A stretch of DNA of 64,000 nt from Zeimonas sp032027205 (GCA_032027205.1 JAVSMN010000001.1:1178001-1242000), one strand, 5' to 3'; shown: positions 52,924 to 64,000, counted from the stretch's first letter. Notes: a model not told the origin generated them from the letters alone. Translations and numbers: made by a program.

Positions 52924-53850
52924 TCACCTCCCCCATCCGCGCAACATCGCCACCCCGTGCGCGCCCGCCGCGAGAGCATCGTCGACGTCGCTCTCCTGCA
53001 AGCCGCCCAGCGCGAACACCGGGACGTGCGACTGCGCGGCGAGCCTGGCGAACGCCGCCCACCCGAGTGCCGCGGCGCCCGGGTGCGTGTGCGTCGGCTT
53101 CACCGGGCCCAGCACCGCGTAATCCACGCCCAGCTTTCGCGCCTGCTCCAGGTCGCGAGCGTCGTGGCACGAGGCGCCAACGAGTGCGTGCGGCGGGCGC
53201 GAGACGCACGCGTGCAGATCCGCGCTTCGGAGATGCACGCCGTCGCAGGCCGACGCATACGACGCGGGATGTCCGCTGTTGACGACGAGCGCAGCGCCCG
53301 ACGCGCGGCACAGCGCGCGCGCCTCGCGCCATAGCCGATCGAGACGATCGGGCGCGATTCCGGGCTCGCGCAATTGCACGAGTCGCAACCCTGCGGCCAG
53401 TGACGTGCGCAGTGCCGCGAGGAACGCGTCGTCGCCGCGTTGCAGCGCGCTGCTGATCGCCAGGCGCTGCGGCAACCGCAACCAGCCGATGACCGGGATC
53501 GCCGCCGGCAGCATCGGCGCGAGATCGATCGCCGCAGGATGGCGCCAGGCAAGTGCCTGGCCTTCGCGCGAGCGCGGCGTGCCGCTCCACTCGACGACGC
53601 GTCGGAACGACAGGCGCACGTGCGCATGCGGATAGACGTGCTCGCGCACCATCCACGGATACGAGCGCAGAACGTCTATGCCGAGTTCCTCGTGCAGTTC
53701 GCGCGCGAGCGCCTGCTCGACGGTCTCGTCCATCTCGAGCTTGCCGCCGGGGAATTCCCACCAGCCGGCGTACGGCTTGCCCGGCCGGCGCTGGCCGAAC
53801 AGCACCGCACCGTCGCTGCGGACCACGACGCCGACGGCAACCTCGAGCAT
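52924..53850 (-). CDS. Nudix hydrolase fused to a ThiE-like domain
   Basis: The 308-aa protein has an N-terminal MutT-type Nudix domain (residues 1-130, box GGKLEMDETVEQ...RELHEELGI) that hydrolyses oxidised nucleotides. A thiamine-phosphate-synthase-like domain (about 145-305) follows. In the latter, the substrate and phosphate residues of ThiE look degenerate (VVNSGHP where IND(R/H)VD is usual; KPTHTH for the TxTK loop), so ThiE activity is doubtful. The start at 53850 follows the DUF815 stop by 23 bp. Confidence 0.88.
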   Translation of the reverse strand: MLEVAVGVVVRSDGAVLFGQRRPGKPYAGWWEFPGGKLEMDETVEQALARELHEELGIDVLRSYPWMVREHVYPHAHVRLSFRRVVEWSGTPRSREGQALAWRHPAAIDLAPMLPAAIPVIGWLRLPQRLAISSALQRGDDAFLAALRTSLAAGLRLVQLREPGIAPDRLDRLWREARALCRASGAALVVNSGHPASYASACDGVHLRSADLHACVSRPPHALVGASCHDARDLEQARKLGVDYAVLGPVKPTHTHPGAAALGWAAFARLAAQSHVPVFALGGLQESDVDDALAAGAHGVAMLRGWGR

Positions 53851-53873
53851 CAGGGCGGAAGCAGCGGCGACGC

Positions 53874-54848
53874 TCAGGCTCGCTCGTCGGGCCCGCGCCC
53901 GGCGCGGTCCTTGGCGAACTGCCAGGCGACGCGCCCCGAACGCGATCCGCGCTCGAGCGCGAAGCGAAGCGCATCGGCGCGCGCCGCCTCGATCTCGGCT
54001 GCATTGCAGCCGAAGCTCGCCAGCCAGTGCGCGACGATCGCCAGGTAGTCGTCCTGGCGAAACGGATAGAACGACACCCACAGGCCGAAGCGCTCGGACA
54101 GCGAAATCTTCTCCTCGACCGTCTCGCCGGGGTGGATCTCGCCGTCGGACTGGTGCTTCGCCTCGAGGTTCTCGCGCATGTACTCGGGCATCAGGTGCCG
54201 CCGGTTCGACGTGGCGTAGATGAGCACGTTCTCCGATTGCGCGGCCACCGAGCCGTCGAGCGCGACCTTCAGCGCCTTGTATCCGGGCTCGCCCTCCTCG
54301 AAGGACAGGTCGTCGCAGAAAACGACGAAGCGCTCGGGCCGTCCGGCGACCAGTTCGACGATCTCGGGCAGGTCGACCAGATCGTCCTTGTCGACCTCGA
54401 TCAGGCGCAGTCCGTTCGACGCGTATTCGTTCAGCAGCGCCTTGATCAGCGACGACTTGCCGGTGCCGCGCGAGCCGGTGAGCAGCACGTTGTTCGCCGG
54501 GCGGCGCTGCACGAACTGGCGCGTGTTGCGCTCGATCGCAGCCTTCTGCTCGTCGATGTGCTTCAGGTCGCCGAGTCGGATCGGCGACACGTGCCGCACC
54601 GGTTGCAGGCCTGCCTGCATGCCGAAGGCGGTTGCGCGGCGGCGCCAGCGGTAGGCGATCGCCGACGTCCAGTCGGGCGCGGGCGCGGCGCCGAGCAGTT
54701 GCTCGAAGCGGCCGAGCAGCGACTCGGCGCGCGAAACGACGCGCGCCAGCACAAGCGGGTCGACCGCGCCGCTCGGCGCCGCAGGGCCGGCGACGCGAGC
54801 GGTCGCGCCGGCATCGACGCCGCGTGCATCAGGATCGGTAGTCGGCAT
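53874..54848 (-). CDS. DUF815 P-loop ATPase
   Basis: The 324-aa protein has Walker A LTGSRGTGKSSL (about residues 117-128), Walker B FVVFCDDLSFEEGE and sensor-like YATSNRRHLMPEYM, all typical of DUF815 AAA-type ATPases of unknown role. It starts at 54848, overlapping the argJ end by 20 bp; an ATG at 54866 would add six residues. It lies between argJ and the Nudix gene, as in other betaproteobacteria. Confidence 0.9.
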   Translation of the reverse strand: MPTTDPDARGVDAGATARVAGPAAPSGAVDPLVLARVVSRAESLLGRFEQLLGAAPAPDWTSAIAYRWRRRATAFGMQAGLQPVRHVSPIRLGDLKHIDEQKAAIERNTRQFVQRRPANNVLLTGSRGTGKSSLIKALLNEYASNGLRLIEVDKDDLVDLPEIVELVAGRPERFVVFCDDLSFEEGEPGYKALKVALDGSVAAQSENVLIYATSNRRHLMPEYMRENLEAKHQSDGEIHPGETVEEKISLSERFGLWVSFYPFRQDDYLAIVAHWLASFGCNAAEIEAARADALRFALERGSRSGRVAWQFAKDRAGRGPDERA

Positions 54849-56094
54849 TGATCGACACGTAGTCATGCGACAGATCGCAGGTCCAGACCGTGGTCGACGC
54901 GCTGCCGCGTCCGAGCACGATGCGCACGTCGATCTCGGCCTTCTTCATCACGCGCTGGCCGTCCTCTTCGCGATAGGCGGGATGACGGCCGCCGCGCGTG
55001 GCGACGTGCACGTCGTCGAGGTACAGGTCGACGCGATCGACGTCGAGATCGGCAACGCCGGCGCGGCCGACCGCGGCGAGGATCCGCCCGAGGTTCGGGT
55101 CGGAAGCGAAGAACGCCGTCTTCACCAGGGGCGAATGCGCGACGGCGAAGGCGACCGCCGCCGCCTCGTCGTCGTCGCGCGCGCCCTCGACGTGCACCGA
55201 AATGAATTTGGTCGCGCCTTCGCCATCGCGCACGATCGCCTGCGCGAGTTCGCGCGCGACGGAAACGATCGCATCGCGCAGCGCATTCGCGGCGGCGCCG
55301 TCGACGGCAGCGCCGGCGGCGGCCGCTGGGTCGCCGCCACCTGCAGCGATCGCGACATTCGACGCGCCGGTGGCGACGAGCACGAACGAATCGTTGGTCG
55401 ACGTGTCGCCATCCACCGTGATGCGGTTGAAGCTCGCGTCTGCCGCATCGCGCGCCCAGCGCGCGAGAAGCGCGGCGGGCACCGCTGCGTCGGTGGCGAC
55501 GAAACCGAGCATCGTCGCCATGTCGGGGCGGATCATGCCGGCGCCCTTCGCGATGCCGGTCACGGTGACCTTCTCGCCACCGATCTGCACGCGACGCGAC
55601 GCGGCCTTCGGCACCGTGTCGGTCGTCATGATCGCTTCGGCCGCGTCGAGCCAGTCGCTCGCGCCGAGCGCGTCCACCGCCGCGTCGATCCCGGCGAGCA
55701 GCTGCGGCATCGGCAGGTGTTCGAGGATGACGCCGGTGGAGAACGGCAGCACCGCTTCGGCGGCCACGCCCAGGCGCTTCGCGAGCGAAGCGCAACTCGC
55801 GCGCGCGTCGGCGAGCCCCTGCTCGCCGGTGCCGGCATTCGCGCAGCCGGTGTTGACGACCAGCGCGCGTATCTCGCCGTCCGTGCTCGCGAGATGCTCG
55901 CGACAGACGACGACCGGCGCCGCACAGAAGCGGTTGCGCGTGAAGACGCCGGCGGCGCGCGCGCCGGGCGCCAGGCGCAGCACCAGCACGTCGCGGCGGT
56001 CGGGCTTGCGGATCGCCGCGCGCGCGGTGCCGATGTCCACGCCCGGCACGGCCGACAGCGCGTCGCGCCGCGGCGCTGTGAGGTTCACGGGCAT
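54829..56094 (-). CDS. argJ: Glutamate N-acetyltransferase / ornithine acetyltransferase
   Basis: The 421-aa precursor makes acetylglutamate and ornithine in the cyclic arginine pathway. The autocleavage site is in KGAGMIRPDMATMLGF, where the Thr before Met-Leu becomes the catalytic N-terminus of the beta chain. TGVILEHLPMP and DGDTSTNDSFVL are also characteristic. The start at 56094 follows GGAG. It overlaps the DUF815 gene by 20 bp and follows secA by 46 bp. Confidence 0.95.
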   Translation of the reverse strand: MPVNLTAPRRDALSAVPGVDIGTARAAIRKPDRRDVLVLRLAPGARAAGVFTRNRFCAAPVVVCREHLASTDGEIRALVVNTGCANAGTGEQGLADARASCASLAKRLGVAAEAVLPFSTGVILEHLPMPQLLAGIDAAVDALGASDWLDAAEAIMTTDTVPKAASRRVQIGGEKVTVTGIAKGAGMIRPDMATMLGFVATDAAVPAALLARWARDAADASFNRITVDGDTSTNDSFVLVATGASNVAIAAGGGDPAAAAGAAVDGAAANALRDAIVSVARELAQAIVRDGEGATKFISVHVEGARDDDEAAAVAFAVAHSPLVKTAFFASDPNLGRILAAVGRAGVADLDVDRVDLYLDDVHVATRGGRHPAYREEDGQRVMKKAEIDVRIVLGRGSASTTVWTCDLSHDYVSINADYRS

Positions 56095-56140
56095 CGGGCT
56101 CTCCGGAAAACGACCGATGCGCGGCGCGAGCGCAACGCGC

Positions 56141-58930
<2,790 letters not shown>

Positions 58931-59080
58931 TTTGAGATGGCGCTACGCCTGCAACCGGCGGAACGACGCAGCGAACGGCGTCAGCGCCCGCGAAACCGGT
59001 ACAGTCTAGCACGCGCACCCCGACCGCCGCGGAGCGCGAACCGACCGACCGACGGGCAATCCGCAGCAGCGCAGCGATCG

Positions 59081-59521
59081 ATGAAGCCGACTTCCACCCG
59101 CCCCGTCAGCGCCTGGCTCGACGACGAAACCGGGTTTCGCGCGCTCGCTGCGCGCGTCGATCGCCTCGTCGAGCTGCAATCGGCGCTGCGCGAGCACTTC
59201 GCGCAGGCGCCGTTGACGGTGGTTTCGCTCGATGCCGACACGCTGACGCTGCGCGCGCCCAATGCCGCGTGGGCTGCGCGGCTGCGCCAGTCGACGCCGA
59301 CCATGCTGCAGGCGCTGCGCGCTCGCTTCGCCGGCATCGACAGGATCCGCATCGTCACCCAGCGCGCGGGCGAGGCCTCGCGAACTCCCGCGCATGCGCC
59401 GCGCGCGGCGATTCCGTCAGCGGCGCTGCGCGAGCTCGACCGGTTGCGCTCCGGCACCGATGCGCCCGCGCTCGGCGACGCGCTCACGCGCCTGGTTCGC
59501 CGCCACCGCAACACGCGCTGA
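59081..59521 (+). CDS. dciA: DciA-like DUF721 protein
   Basis: The 146-aa protein has TVVSLDADTLTLRAPNAAWAARLRQ, a DUF721 core, and a helical N-terminus. DUF721/DciA proteins load the DnaB helicase in bacteria lacking DnaC. The start at 59081 is followed by a typical N-terminus; the 1507-aa frame running in from 54998 is not real. Divergent position from secA is typical. Its 3' end overlaps the convergent small membrane-protein gene by 105 bp. Confidence 0.82.
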   Translation: MKPTSTRPVSAWLDDETGFRALAARVDRLVELQSALREHFAQAPLTVVSLDADTLTLRAPNAAWAARLRQSTPTMLQALRARFAGIDRIRIVTQRAGEASRTPAHAPRAAIPSAALRELDRLRSGTDAPALGDALTRLVRRHRNTR

Positions 59522-59731
59522 AGGCGCGTCGCGCGGCGCCACCGCCGCAGTCGGCGCCGTCAGCCGCTCGACGAACATCACCGCAAAGAACACGAGCGCG
59601 GCGGCCAGCCCGCCAACGAGCAGGCGCCAGGCGAGCCGCAGGTAGCGGCGCTCGCGCGTGAACACGTAGCCGAGCGCGCAGTACGCGACGGCGGCCAGCA
59701 GCACGACGACGAGGACACGCAGGAAGATCAT
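59417..59731 (-). CDS. Small membrane protein of unknown function
   Basis: The 104-aa protein has two TM segments (about residues 1-22 and 35-57) separated by a TRERRYLR basic loop, and an Ala/Arg-rich C-terminus. The membrane part looks like small proteins I recall near lpxC in related genomes. The last 105 bp overlap dciA on the other strand, so the C-terminal tail may be longer than in relatives. It lies 72 bp after the lpxC stop. Confidence 0.6.
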   Translation of the reverse strand: MIFLRVLVVVLLAAVAYCALGYVFTRERRYLRLAWRLLVGGLAAALVFFAVMFVERLTAPTAAVAPRDAPSARVAVAANQARERVAERGRIGAGAQPVELAQRR

Positions 59732-59803
59732 CGACTGCGCGCCGGCGCCGGCGCCGGTGCGACGAGGCAGTTTGCGGGGAACGCGCGCCGGGCAGGCGCG
59801 CGC

Positions 59804-60733
59804 TCAGGCATGGCTCCAGTCGAGCGCGAAGGGTCGGGGCGCGTCGCGCCGCTCGGCGAAGCCGACGCGCTCCCAGGCGTGCTCGCGAGCGAGCATCTCG
59901 CGCAGCAGCCGGTTGTTCAGCGCGTGCCCCGACTTGTGCGCGCTGTAGGCGGCGAGCAGCGGATGGCCGACCAGGTACAGGTCGCCGATCGCGTCGAGGA
60001 TCTTGTGCTTGACGAACTCGTCGTCGAAGCGCAGGCCGTCGTCGTTGAGCACGCGGTATTCGTCCATGACGATCGCGTTGCCGAAGCTGCCGCCCTTGGC
60101 CAGCCCGTGCGCGCGCAGCGTCTCGACGTCCTGCATGAAGCCGAAGGTGCGGGCGCGCGACACCTCCTTCACGTACGACACCTTCGCGAAATCGACCTCG
60201 ACGACCTGCTCGGTGGCGTCGATCGCGGGATGCGCGAAATCGATCGAGAAGCGCAGCTTGAAGCCGAAGTGGGGGTCGAGCCGCGCCCACTTGTCGCCGT
60301 CGCGCACCTCGACCGATTCGAGCAGCCGGATGAACTGCTTCTCCGCGCGCTGCTCGACGATGCCGGCCGACTGGATCAGGTAGACGAAGGACCCGGCCGA
60401 GCCGTCGAGGATCGGAATCTCCGGGGCGGTGACGTCGACGTGCACGTTGTCGACCCCCATGCCGGCGAGCGCCGACATCAGGTGCTCGACGGTGGCCACG
60501 CGCACCTGCGCGAGCGGGCCGTCGTCGGCGGCGGTAAGCGTGGAGGCCATCCGCGTGTCGCCGACGCGCTCGGCGCTACTGCGGATCTCCACCGGCGGAT
60601 CGAGGTCTACGCGATGAAAAACGATGCCGGTGTCGGGCGCGGCCGGCCGCAGCACGAGCTCGACGCGTTCGCCCGAATGCAGCCCGACACCCGTCGTGCG
60701 CACCAGCGAGCCGATGGTTCGCTGGCGCATCAT
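59804..60733 (-). CDS. lpxC: UDP-3-O-acyl-N-acetylglucosamine deacetylase LpxC
   Basis: The 309-aa zinc enzyme performs the committed step of lipid A synthesis. Zinc ligands lie in VEHLMSALAG (His near 83) and KHKILDAIGDLYLVG, with HKSGHALNN for catalysis. The start MMRQRTIGSLVRTTGVGLHSGE is typical. It follows the peroxiredoxin gene on the same strand, between the division genes and secA region. Confidence 0.97.
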   Translation of the reverse strand: MMRQRTIGSLVRTTGVGLHSGERVELVLRPAAPDTGIVFHRVDLDPPVEIRSSAERVGDTRMASTLTAADDGPLAQVRVATVEHLMSALAGMGVDNVHVDVTAPEIPILDGSAGSFVYLIQSAGIVEQRAEKQFIRLLESVEVRDGDKWARLDPHFGFKLRFSIDFAHPAIDATEQVVEVDFAKVSYVKEVSRARTFGFMQDVETLRAHGLAKGGSFGNAIVMDEYRVLNDDGLRFDDEFVKHKILDAIGDLYLVGHPLLAAYSAHKSGHALNNRLLREMLAREHAWERVGFAERRDAPRPFALDWSHA

Positions 60734-60773
60734 CGCGACGCGCTCGCGCGGAGAGAGGGGCAGCGTTCTGCGT

Positions 60774-61277
60774 TCAAGCCTGCTTCACCATGGTGGCGGC
60801 GTCGGACACCTCGAACTTGCCCGGTTGCTCGACGTTCAGCGTCTTCACCACGCCGTCCTCGACGAGCATCGAGTAGCGCTGCGAGCGCACGCCCATCGTC
60901 GGGCTGACGAAGTCGAGCCCGAGCGCGCGCGTCCACTCGGCGGCGCCGTCGGCGATCATGCGGATCTTCCCTTCGGTGCCCTGGTCGCGCGCCCAGGCGC
61001 CCATCACGAACGCGTCGTTGACCGACACGCACCAGATCTCGTCGATGCCGTTGCCCTTGAGCGCGTCGTAATTCTCGAGATAGCCGGGAACGTGCTTCGC
61101 CGAACAGGTCGGCGTGAACGCGCCCGGCAATCCGAACACGGCGACGCGCTTGCCGCGCAACTCATCGAGCGCGTTGAACTTCCGGGGCCCGATCGAGCAG
61201 CCCGGACCCTCGGTCTGCACGTACTCCTGCACCGCTGCGTCGGGGACTCGTTGGCCGGGTTCGATCATGAAATGCAC
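60774..61277 (-). CDS. Peroxiredoxin (Prx5 type)
   Basis: The 167-aa protein has FGLPGAFTPTCSAKHVPGY with the peroxidatic Cys in the PxxxTxxC motif, and VNDAFVMGAWARDQ, typical of AhpC/TSA proteins of the Prx5/hybrid class. It reduces peroxides using thiols. A start at 61268 (MIEPGQRVPD) is also possible. It sits between ftsZ and lpxC, a conserved betaproteobacterial arrangement. Confidence 0.93.
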   Translation of the reverse strand: MHFMIEPGQRVPDAAVQEYVQTEGPGCSIGPRKFNALDELRGKRVAVFGLPGAFTPTCSAKHVPGYLENYDALKGNGIDEIWCVSVNDAFVMGAWARDQGTEGKIRMIADGAAEWTRALGLDFVSPTMGVRSQRYSMLVEDGVVKTLNVEQPGKFEVSDAATMVKQA

Positions 61278-61373
61278 CTCCGCTATTCACTGAATGCCGT
61301 TCGCTGCAAATGGCAAACCTGTGATTTTAAGGGATGTCAGCTCTCGGCGCCGGGCGGAGGCGGAAACAGGCGA

Positions 61374-61409
61374 GTGAAGGGTGAAGGGTGAGGCCCCTTC
61401 ACCCTTCAC
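61374..61409 (-). terminator. Large hairpin downstream of ftsZ
   Basis: A perfect 15-bp stem (GTGAAGGGTGAAGGG/CCCTTCACCCTTCAC) with a 6-nt loop lies 7 bp past the ftsZ stop. The arms consist of a repeated GTGAAGG(G) unit. On the minus strand it is followed by a weak, interrupted pyrimidine stretch, so termination is likely but not textbook. Confidence 0.65.
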
Positions 61410-61416
61410 GCCGACG

Positions 61417-62577
61417 TCAGTCGGCTTGCTTCCGCAGGAACGCCGGAATGTCGAACCGCTCCACGCCGCTTTCCTCGAGGGCCTGGACCTGCGCGGCGGC
61501 CGAGGCGCGCGGGCTGCGCCAGACGGTGGGCTGCTCGAACTGCTCGTAGTTCGGCTGCTGCACCGGCGCGGCGTCGTGGGTGCCGGTGCGCAGATGGCTC
61601 TGCGGCACGAGCATCGGCTTGGCCGGACGCCGGCCGATGCCGGTGGCGACGACGGTCACGCGCAGGCGGTCGCTCATGTTCTCGTCGAACACCGTGCCGT
61701 GGATGATCGTCGCGTCGTCGGCGCAGAACGCCTTGATCGTGTTGATCACGTCGTTCGTCTCCTTCAGCTTCAGGCTGCGCCCGGCGGTGATGTTGACGAT
61801 CACGCCGCGCGCGCCCTGCAGGTCGACGCCATCGAGCAGCGGCGACGACACCGCCTGCTCGGCGGCGATGCGCGCGCGATCCAGCCCCGACGACTCGCCG
61901 ATCCCCATCATCGCCTTGCCCTGCTCGCCCATCACCGTCTTCACGTCGGCGAAGTCGACGTTGACCAGGCCCGGCACGTTGATGATCTCGGCGATGCCGG
62001 CGACCGCGTTGTGCAGCACGTCGTCGGCGCGCTTGAACGCGTCCTCGAGGCTCGCGTCGTCGTCCATCACCTCGAACAGCTTCTGGTTCAGCACGACGAT
62101 CAACGAGTCGACGTGCTCGACGAGCGAGTCGATGCCGTTCTCGGCGATCTGCAGCTTCTTCGCGCCCTCGAAGTCGAAGGGCTTGGTGACGACGCCCACC
62201 GTCAGGATGCCCATCTCCTTGGCGATCTCGGCGACCACCGGCGATGCGCCGGTGCCGGTTCCCTTGCCCATGCCAGCGGTGAGGAACACCATGTTGGAGC
62301 CTTCGAGCGCAGTACGGATCTCGGTGCGCATCGCTTCGGCCGCGGCCTTGCCCGCTTCCGGACGCGCGCCGGCGCCCAGGCCCATGTCGCCGAGCTGGAT
62401 CGTGTGCTCGGCGAGCGAGCGGCGCAGCGCCTGCTTGTCGGTGTTCACCGCGATGAACTCCACGCCCTGCACGTCGCGGTTGATCATGTGATTGACCGCG
62501 TTTCCGCCGGCGCCGCCGACCCCGATCACCTTGATGACGGCGCCTTCGACTTCTTGCTCGATCAGTTCGAAACTCAT
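61417..62577 (-). CDS. ftsZ: Cell division protein FtsZ
   Basis: The 386-aa tubulin homologue forms the Z ring. It has VIGVGGAGGNAVNHM at the N-terminus, the T4 loop AGMGKGTGTGASP near residues 102-114, NVDFADVKTVM and the C-terminal FtsA/ZipA-binding FDIPAFLRKQAD. The tubulin signature normally reads GGGTGTG; here the first Gly is Lys 105. The start at 62577 follows GGAG. It is preceded by ftsA. Confidence 0.97.
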   Translation of the reverse strand: MSFELIEQEVEGAVIKVIGVGGAGGNAVNHMINRDVQGVEFIAVNTDKQALRRSLAEHTIQLGDMGLGAGARPEAGKAAAEAMRTEIRTALEGSNMVFLTAGMGKGTGTGASPVVAEIAKEMGILTVGVVTKPFDFEGAKKLQIAENGIDSLVEHVDSLIVVLNQKLFEVMDDDASLEDAFKRADDVLHNAVAGIAEIINVPGLVNVDFADVKTVMGEQGKAMMGIGESSGLDRARIAAEQAVSSPLLDGVDLQGARGVIVNITAGRSLKLKETNDVINTIKAFCADDATIIHGTVFDENMSDRLRVTVVATGIGRRPAKPMLVPQSHLRTGTHDAAPVQQPNYEQFEQPTVWRSPRASAAAQVQALEESGVERFDIPAFLRKQAD

Positions 62578-62686
62578 GATGGTGTTCTCCAGGACGGTTG
62601 GGAAGACGTCGACCCTTCCCGGTGAATGAAAACGACGATTCTTGGTTTTGAGGCCTTCTTTCTCTTCGCGAAACAACGAACGGAAT

Positions 62687-63919
62687 TCAGAAATTGCCGA
62701 GGAACCACTCCTTCATTCTTCGTAGCGTTTCCTTGAACGAGCCCGATTGCTCGGCAACCTTTCGCCCGCGCAGGCGCTGCACGCGCGCCTCCTCGAGCAG
62801 CCCGACCGCAGTCGAATAGCGTGGCGAGCGAACGACGTCGGCGAGCCCGCCCGTGTACGCCGGCATGCCGATGCGCACCGGCTTCAGGAAGATGTCCTCG
62901 GCCAGCTCGATCATCCCGGGCAGCAGCGACGTACCGCCGGTAAGCACGACGCCCGACGAGAGCAGCTCCTCGTAGCCCGACTCGCGGATCACCTGGTGCA
63001 CGAGCGAGAACAGCTCCTCGATGCGCGGCTCGATCACTGCAGCGAGCGCCTGGCGCGACAACGTGCGCGGCGAGCGCTCGCCCAGCCCGGGCACCTCGAT
63101 CTTCTCGTTCGGATCGGCCAGCACCTGCTTGGCGATTCCGTAGCGCAGCTTGATGTCGTCGGCCTCGAGCGTCGGCGTACGAAGCGCCATCGCGATGTCG
63201 TTGGTGATCTGGTCTCCGGCGATCGGGATCACCGCCGTGTGGCGGATCGCGCCGCCGGTGAAGATCGCGATGTCGGTCGTGCCGCCGCCGACGTCGACCA
63301 GCGCGACGCCCAGCTCCTTCTCGTCCTGCGTGAGGATCGACAGGCTCGACGCGAGCGGCTGAAGCATCAGGTCGTTCACCTCGAGGCCGCAGCGGCGCAC
63401 GCACTTGACGATGTTCTGCGCGGCCGACACCGCGCCGGTGACGATGTGCACCTTCACCTCGAGGCGCACGCCGCTCATGCCGATCGGCTCGCGGATGTCC
63501 TCCTGGCCGTCGATGATGAATTCCTGCGCCAGCACGTGCAGGATCTGCTGGTCGGTCGGGATGTTCACCGCCTTGGCGGTCTCGATCACGCGGGCCATGT
63601 CGGCCTCGGTGACCTCCTTGTCCTTGATCGCCACCATGCCGCTGGAGTTGAAGCTGCGGATGTGGCTGCCGGCGATCCCCGTGTAGACGGTGCGGATCTT
63701 GCAGTCGGCCATCAGCTCGGCTTCCTCGAGCGCGTGCTGGATCGACGCGACCGTCGACTCGATGTTGACGACGACGCCCTTCTTCAATCCGCGCGAGTCG
63801 TGCTGGCCGAGACCGATGATCTCGTAGTGGCCGTCGGGCCGCATCTCGGCGACGATCGCCACGATCTTCGACGTGCCGATGTCGAGTCCGACGATCAGGT
63901 CCTTCGCGTCTCTGGTCAT
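62687..63919 (-). CDS. ftsA: Cell division protein FtsA
   Basis: The 410-aa actin-like ATPase anchors FtsZ to the membrane. It has LIVGLDIGTSKIVAIVAE, VDVGGGTTDIAIF and LTGGTSLLPGM nucleotide-binding motifs, and a C-terminal amphipathic helix GSFKETLRRMKEWFLGNF. The start overlaps the preceding frame's TGA by 4 bp (ATGA). ftsZ follows 109 bp downstream. Confidence 0.97.
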   Translation of the reverse strand: MTRDAKDLIVGLDIGTSKIVAIVAEMRPDGHYEIIGLGQHDSRGLKKGVVVNIESTVASIQHALEEAELMADCKIRTVYTGIAGSHIRSFNSSGMVAIKDKEVTEADMARVIETAKAVNIPTDQQILHVLAQEFIIDGQEDIREPIGMSGVRLEVKVHIVTGAVSAAQNIVKCVRRCGLEVNDLMLQPLASSLSILTQDEKELGVALVDVGGGTTDIAIFTGGAIRHTAVIPIAGDQITNDIAMALRTPTLEADDIKLRYGIAKQVLADPNEKIEVPGLGERSPRTLSRQALAAVIEPRIEELFSLVHQVIRESGYEELLSSGVVLTGGTSLLPGMIELAEDIFLKPVRIGMPAYTGGLADVVRSPRYSTAVGLLEEARVQRLRGRKVAEQSGSFKETLRRMKEWFLGNF

Positions 63920-64000
63920 TTGTTATCGCTGGTGATTCGGTCGCGCGGATCGGGCGCGGGGCCGCGCGGCACCGTGCGCGGCCGGATGAAGGTTCTCGGC
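63916..64000 (-). CDS. ftsQ: C-terminal end of FtsQ (partial)
   Basis: The last 27 codons before TGA (63916-63918) are in view; the gene continues off the right edge. The frame ends PRDRITSDNK and overlaps the ftsA start as ATGA. Third positions are mostly G/C, unlike the competing frame ending TAA nearby. The assignment to FtsQ rests on conserved position before ftsA, not on any domain seen here. Confidence 0.55.
   Translation of the reverse strand, partial: PRTFIRPRTVPRGPAPDPRDRITSDNK

Overview
The window is a GC-rich chromosomal segment of a betaproteobacterium, most likely Burkholderiales. The gene order of its housekeeping blocks supports this: lytic transglycosylase-proS-rppH, rplU-rpmA-obgE-proB beside ispB and tRNA-Pro, and pilBCD-coaE-zapD-yacG-Nudix-DUF815-argJ-secA-dciA-lpxC-peroxiredoxin-ftsZ-ftsA. 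Coding density is high. No rRNA, CRISPR array, transposase, integrase or phage gene was seen. High GC leaves very long open frames opposite real genes; these were treated as shadows.

Layout. 1-816: the N-terminus of a secreted protein on the minus strand with a good sigma-54 promoter, then a long non-coding leader. 817-6181 (minus): proS, a lytic transglycosylase, an acyl-CoA ligase and a Tat-exported ABC binding protein, closely packed. 6290-10095 (plus): rppH, a VIT1-like metal transporter, a cbpA/cbpM co-chaperone pair and a bile-acid/arsenite-type transporter. 10207-16786: a NitT/TauT-type ABC importer with two tandem near-identical binding proteins and an FAD oxidoreductase, divergent from an IclR regulator. 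17168-22586: an ABC exporter, fumC, a DapA-family lyase and an exported metallo-beta-lactamase-fold protein. 22737-27576: a small unknown protein, proB, obgE, a tandem hairpin array, rpmA, rplU, then divergent ispB and tRNA-Pro(CGG).

27655-33686 (minus): a four-gene heavy-metal RND efflux operon (adaptor, pump, DUF3240, outer-membrane factor). 33852-41874: an acyl-CoA dehydrogenase, a thioesterase, a flavodoxin divergent from an adrenodoxin-reductase-like flavoprotein, a TPR-GGDEF gene interrupted by an in-frame TAG, a P5C-dehydrogenase-like enzyme and a DUF4148 protein. 42107-46851 (minus): a complete branched-chain amino-acid-type ABC importer (livG, livF, binding protein, livH, livM). 47150-52916 (plus): type IV pilus assembly genes pilB, pilC and pilD, then coaE, zapD and yacG. 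52924-64000: minus-strand Nudix/ThiE-like fusion, DUF815 ATPase, argJ and secA, plus-strand dciA, then minus-strand lpxC, peroxiredoxin, ftsZ, ftsA and the end of ftsQ.

Functionally, a conserved backbone for translation, ribosome assembly, type IV pilus, secretion, lipid A and division is interrupted by accessory uptake, efflux and catabolic genes. I did not find a clearly unprecedented system. The most unusual items are the 30-bp-period tandem hairpin array between rpmA and obgE, the duplicated binding proteins in the IclR-linked importer, the interrupted diguanylate cyclase, the sigma-54 promoter, and motif substitutions in FtsZ, LivF and PilB.
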